Assembly: GCA_018401435.1 (NCBI GenBank)
Contig: JAGYJW010000004.1
Location: 62,001 to 126,000, forward strand
DNA: 64,000 nucleotides
Direction of reading: 5' to 3'
DNA from: Deltaproteobacteria bacterium
GTDB lineage: Bacteria; Myxococcota_A; UBA796; UBA2385
A program made the translations under genes and the position numbers. Below the pieces are notes generated by a model. That model was not told where the DNA came from. It did no database searches and saw nothing but the letters and a program-made list of their open reading frames with translations. Positions within the stretch are counted from its first letter, which is position 1, and each line of letters begins with the position of its first letter. Of the stretch, positions 60,621 through 64,000 are shown in pieces.

Positions 60621-61409
60621 GTGCCGATGGTTGCCCTGCTGCGATTGCTGCCCCTGCTGCTGCTGGCCTGCTCGGGGTCGGCCCGGGCCTTCTCCTTGGC
60701 CGACCACCGCGCCCTGTCTCAGCGGGCCCTCGCCCTGGAGATCGGGGCCCACCCCAGCCTGGCCGCCTGCACGGCCGCCTTGCCGCGGGCTGCCGTGCGC
60801 GAGGACCTCGATCTGCTCACCAAGTGGGGGCGCTTCAGCCACTACTACAACCCCCAGGGGCCCCTCTTGGTGGGCTGGCGGGAGGCTTCGGACGCCCGGG
60901 TGCAGGTCCTGTGGACCGCCGTTGTAGAGGCCCTCGCGGCCACGGGCCCAGGGCACCCCAGTCCCCGGGCTTGCCACCTTGCCGGCCGCTTGCTGCACCA
61001 GGTCCAAGACATGGGATCGCCCCCCCATGTGGTGCCGGTGGCGCACGGTCTGGGGGATGGCTTCGAGTCCTTTGGACTTGCGGGCATCATCGCGGCGGCC
61101 ACCGGAGAGGGCCCCATGCCGCAGCCCGATGTGGCGGCGTTGCACCACGCCCTCGCGGTGGACACGCGGGCGGCGGTGACTGGGGAATTGACCGAAGCGC
61201 CGGGGCCGTGGGCCGCATACTGGCAGCCCGACGATGGTGGGGGTTTCGGCCGTTATGCAGGAAGCAACAAGGATTTTGGAGAAGGGCAGGGGCCTTGGGC
61301 CGGCGCCTTTGAGGCCTTCGCGCAAGATCGGGTGGAGGCCACCCTGCGTGCCAGCCGCGCCTTCTTGCGCCTCTTCGCCCAGGAGATCGGTAGAAGTTCC
61401 GTAGAATGA
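60621..61409 (+). CDS. Zinc-dependent phospholipase C / S1-P1 nuclease-like exported protein
   Basis: A GTG at 60621 (or ATG at 60627) gives a signal peptide LLRLLPLLLLACSGSARAFS, which also contains a possible lipobox (LLLAC). The mature part has histidine/aspartate clusters of zinc-dependent phospholipase C fold proteins: DHRALSQRALALEIGAH, DLLTKWGRFSHYYNPQG, HLAGRLLHQVQDMGSPPHVV with the H-x3-D core, and a later ALHHALAVD. The H-x-x-x-D-M-(G/A)-x-P-x-H pattern holds trinuclear zinc in this family. Substrate: phospholipid or nucleic acid, not decidable. It is the last gene before the GH57 pair. Confidence 0.82.
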   Translation: MPMVALLRLLPLLLLACSGSARAFSLADHRALSQRALALEIGAHPSLAACTAALPRAAVREDLDLLTKWGRFSHYYNPQGPLLVGWREASDARVQVLWTAVVEALAATGPGHPSPRACHLAGRLLHQVQDMGSPPHVVPVAHGLGDGFESFGLAGIIAAATGEGPMPQPDVAALHHALAVDTRAAVTGELTEAPGPWAAYWQPDDGGGFGRYAGSNKDFGEGQGPWAGAFEAFAQDRVEATLRASRAFLRLFAQEIGRSSVE

Positions 61410-61513
61410 GGGCTCCCGCCCCGCTTGGGTCGTGGGCAGAGTTCAGACTCCCGCGCTACGGCGCTCTCCCTGGGGGTGCTGCGCCTGCGGGGCATCCCGG
61501 GACCCGCTTTCGC

Positions 61514-63684
61514 ATGCAGTCTGTCTCCTTCGTCCTGGTCTTTCACGACGCCGCCGAGGTTGGCGCGGCCTCCGCGCGGTTGGCGGGGCTGGTGGAGGAG
61601 GTGGTGCGGCCGCTGCTGCGCGGGCTGGAGACGGCGCCCAGCCTGCGGGTGGGCTGGGCGCCCTCGGGTACCCTGGTGGCATACCTCGCGGAGAATGCGC
61701 CCGAGGAGCTGGTTCGCGTGGCCCGTCTGTCCCGCCGTGGGCAGATCGAGCTGCTCGCCGCGCCCCGCTGGGGTGCCCCGCTGCACGCCGTTCCCTGGCC
61801 CGATGCCACCCGCCAGCTGCGCCTGCAGATGGACACGCTGCGGGCCCGGGTGGGCACGCCCATTCGCGGTGCCTGGCTGCCCTTTGGTGCATGGGATCCC
61901 GTCCTGCCCCGTCTTCTCGCCCCCCTGGGACTGCGATATAGTCTGGTGGATCAGCGCTTGATCGGGGTCAGCGGTTGCGACCTGCTGGGTGTCGGGCCGG
62001 TGGTGGCCGAGCGCGACGGGCACGCCATTCGCCTGCTGGCCCTGGATGGTGGCCTGGCCCGCAGCGCGCTGCTGGCCCCCACGGGAATGCTGGGGGCCCT
62101 GCGCATCCACGCCGCAGCAGATCGCATGCACCACGCCGCGGCGCTGTCCCTGGAGCAGCTGGACCCGGCTCGGGTCTCGGCCCTGTTGGGCGCGCTGGCG
62201 GAGGCTTCGGCCTGGCTGCGGCCCACGGTCCCCTGGCAGCTGGTGGAGCGCCTGCCCCCAACCACGCGCTGCAACCCGCCGCCGGGCCTGCCCCTGGCCG
62301 CCGCGCTGGCCCGCCTGCCCCCCGAGATGGCCGATCGGCTGCGGCGCGACCCCTCGCCCTTTGCCTTGGGGCCCGACTGGCAGGTGACCCTGGACCGCTT
62401 CGACGGGGCCGATCGCCTGCATGCCGCGGGCGCCCGGGTGAGCGGCCTGGTGGCGGCGTTGGCCCGGCATGCCGCCCGCAACCCCGATGACCTTGAGCTG
62501 CGGCAGGCCCTCGAGGGGCCCAGGAGGCCCTTGGCCAGGGGCAGAACGCCGCCGTGCTGGAGCCCGGCCCCTCCGGCCGGCTCTGGGACCCCGCCGCCCG
62601 GGCCCGGGCCTGGACCCAGCTGTTGCGTGCAGAAGGCATCGCATGGAAGCGCCTGGGCAAGGGCCGCAACTTCGTCCACAGCGGCGACCCCACGGGGGAT
62701 CGCCCGGCCCGCGAGGGCCTGCGGGTGCGCACCCCAGACCTCCAGGCCGTGATCGATCTCAGCCGGGGCGGCGCCTTGTCCGAGCTCAGCCTGTGGGATG
62801 AGCACCAGCTCCTCAACACCCTGGCCCGCCAGGCCCGCCTGGACCTGCAGGCCGCCGAAGAGGTGCTGCCGGTCCTGCTGGGCGAGGACGGGGAGCCCAT
62901 GGACTGCCTGCAGGACGGGCCCTCTCTCGTACGCGTGGAAGACGGCCCCACCGACGAGGCCGACTTCGGCCCCGGCGAGCCGCCTTCGTCGGTGGACCGG
63001 CTGCCCCGCCTGGCCTTTCAGGACCGCTTCTTTGGCGAGCCCTTGACCCTGGCCAACCTCTGGCGCAGCCAGCCGCCCGAAATTGGCGACTTCGCCGATG
63101 GGGCATTCCGGGTGGAGCGCGCCGAGGTGGTGGAGGGCGGGGTCGAGGTGCTGCTGGGGCGCGAAGGCCCCGTGCGCCCCGCGCCAGACCAGGAGGGCCA
63201 CATCCGGGTGAGCCACCACTGGACCTTCTCGGGTCACGCCCCCTGCTTGGGCCGCGAGACCACCCTCATCAACCGCTCCCGCGAACCGCTGCGCTGCCGC
63301 TATGGCACCAGCCTCACCCTGAATGTGGATGGGGTGGTGGGTCCCTCGCGGGTCTTGCGCCTCGCCAACGACCGCCCAGAGCCCATGGATACGGCGACAG
63401 AGCGCGACGATATCAGCGCGCTGGCGCTCGTTTTCGCGGATCTTGGCTTTGAGGTGCTGCTGCGGGTGCAGCCGGCCGTCACCCTGTTCTGCTACCCCGT
63501 GCGGGTGCCCGCCCCCCCCGATGATCTGCATCCCCAGCCCCAGCTGCGCCAGGGCTCCCCCTTCCAGGGCCTCTGCTTGAACCTGGTCTGGCCCATGCAC
63601 CTGTGGGGCGAAGAGCGCCGCCGGGTGAGTCTGGAGCTCGAGGTCCGCAACCTCGCCCTTCGCGCCCGCCGAGGAGCCCGATGA
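61514..63684 (+). CDS. GH57-like protein with DUF1925/DUF1926 region, apparently lacking the nucleophile (one frameshift)
   Basis: The N-terminal ~290 residues follow a GH57 amylase/4-alpha-glucanotransferase layout, but the usual W-L-x-E-R-x-W-x-P around the nucleophile reads GAWLPFGAWDPVLPRLL, so the Glu is replaced. The C-terminal half carries DUF1925/DUF1926 features: GGALSELSLWDEHQLLNTLA, RLPRLAFQDRFFGEPL, EIGDFADGAFRVERAEV and ETTLINRSREPLRCRYGTSL. Restoring one G in the GGGG run at 62515-62518 gives EGAQEALGQGQNAAVLEPGP and joins the halves. It is either a non-catalytic relative or uses another residue. Its stop overlaps the next GH57 gene, so they form an operon. Confidence 0.82.
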
Positions 63685-64000
63685 TGAAGCCCGCTGGCAG
63701 CCTGGTCCTCACCCTTCATGGCCACATGCCCTGGGTCATGCAGCACGGCCAGTGGCCCCACGGCGAGCATTGGCTCTACGAGGCGGCCTTGGAGGTGTGG
63801 CTGCCCCTGCTGGAGGCCATCGAGGCCGTGCACAAGCGCGGCGCCCGGGCCCCCCTCACCATCGGGCTGACCCCGGTGCTGCTGGAGCAGCTGCGCTTGC
63901 CCCGCTTCCAGGACGGCTTTTCGGCCTTTCTGGACGAGCGCCTGGCCATGGCCGCCCGCGATGGCCGCCCCGACGCCGACCCCTCCATTCGCGGCCTGGC
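63681..64000 (+). CDS. GH57 family glycoside hydrolase (3' end outside window)
   Basis: The visible ~106 residues start (M)MKPAGSLVLTLHGHMPWV, matching the HxHLPW-like first motif of GH57 enzymes, and run on with EAALEVWLPLLEAIEAVHKR and LTIGLTPVLLEQL, as in the 1,4-alpha-glucan branching/amylase-like group with DUF1957. Catalytic Glu/Asp lie beyond the window. The ATG overlaps the stop of the preceding GH57-like gene, so the pair probably acts together on glycogen-like polymers. The function is inferred from family only. Confidence 0.88.
   Translation, partial: MMKPAGSLVLTLHGHMPWVMQHGQWPHGEHWLYEAALEVWLPLLEAIEAVHKRGARAPLTIGLTPVLLEQLRLPRFQDGFSAFLDERLAMAARDGRPDADPSIRGL

Overview
The window is one continuous stretch of very GC-rich bacterial chromosome, densely packed with genes on both strands. 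The mix resembles Myxococcota or a related deltaproteobacterial-type lineage: many Asp/Ser/Gly-linker lipoproteins, MopE-type and FG-GAP calcium-binding repeat proteins, Ser/Thr protein kinases, a kinase/AAA/GAF/histidine-kinase hybrid, an AgmX/PglI-type protein, a double-length UvrA and a selenoprotein. No rRNA, tRNA, CRISPR array or insertion sequence was recognised. This taxonomic reading is inference from gene content, not from a marker gene.

Layout. 0-7 kb: end of an ABC transporter operon, a histone-deacetylase-like amidohydrolase, a YceI lipoprotein, small genes, and a divergent pair of hydrolases (an alpha/beta fold protein and an M28 peptidase with a membrane tail). 7-13 kb: a retropepsin-like protein, a heterodimeric ABC exporter and two related lipoproteins. 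13-20 kb (minus strand): TcdA, lipoproteins, a DUF2835 protein, a MopE-type lipoprotein, a subtilisin-like lipoprotein, an alpha/beta hydrolase, a membrane histidine kinase and a UbiA-like prenyltransferase. 20-34 kb: a Ser/Thr kinase, tandem-fused UvrA, an AgmX-like protein, a ferritin-like protein, a large MopE/FG-GAP lipoprotein and a dienelactone hydrolase. 34-41 kb: an operon of a response regulator-adenylate cyclase and a very large pseudokinase/AAA/TPR-like/GAF/histidine kinase. 41-47 kb: an M23 peptidase and an unusual minus-strand operon of a 75-residue precursor-like peptide, a haem-c lipoprotein, an S53 peptidase with no prodomain and a damaged copy of an unrecognised protein whose intact paralogue lies 2 kb away. 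47-56 kb: a lipoprotein with a sigma-54-type promoter, a LysR regulator, an ECF sigma factor, an MscS-TM-like protein, a Gls24 protein and an envelope set (outer-membrane-like protein, OmpA-like lipoprotein, lipoprotein). 56-64 kb: a DUF11-like secreted protein, a selenocysteine peroxiredoxin, a GST, lipoproteins, a PDZ protein, Pth2, a zinc phospholipase C-like protein and two GH57-type genes.

Two features deserve most attention. The peroxiredoxin at 57535-58014 is a single uninterrupted reading frame apart from one UGA exactly at the peroxidatic position, followed by a strong hairpin of bacterial SECIS form. The peptide/S53/paralogue neighbourhood at 40.9-47.3 kb looks like a candidate peptide-processing locus. 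A caution applies to the whole window: more than a dozen conserved genes are broken by single frameshifts, mostly in the direction of one missing base and often beside a G or C run, so most are probably consensus errors rather than true pseudogenes.
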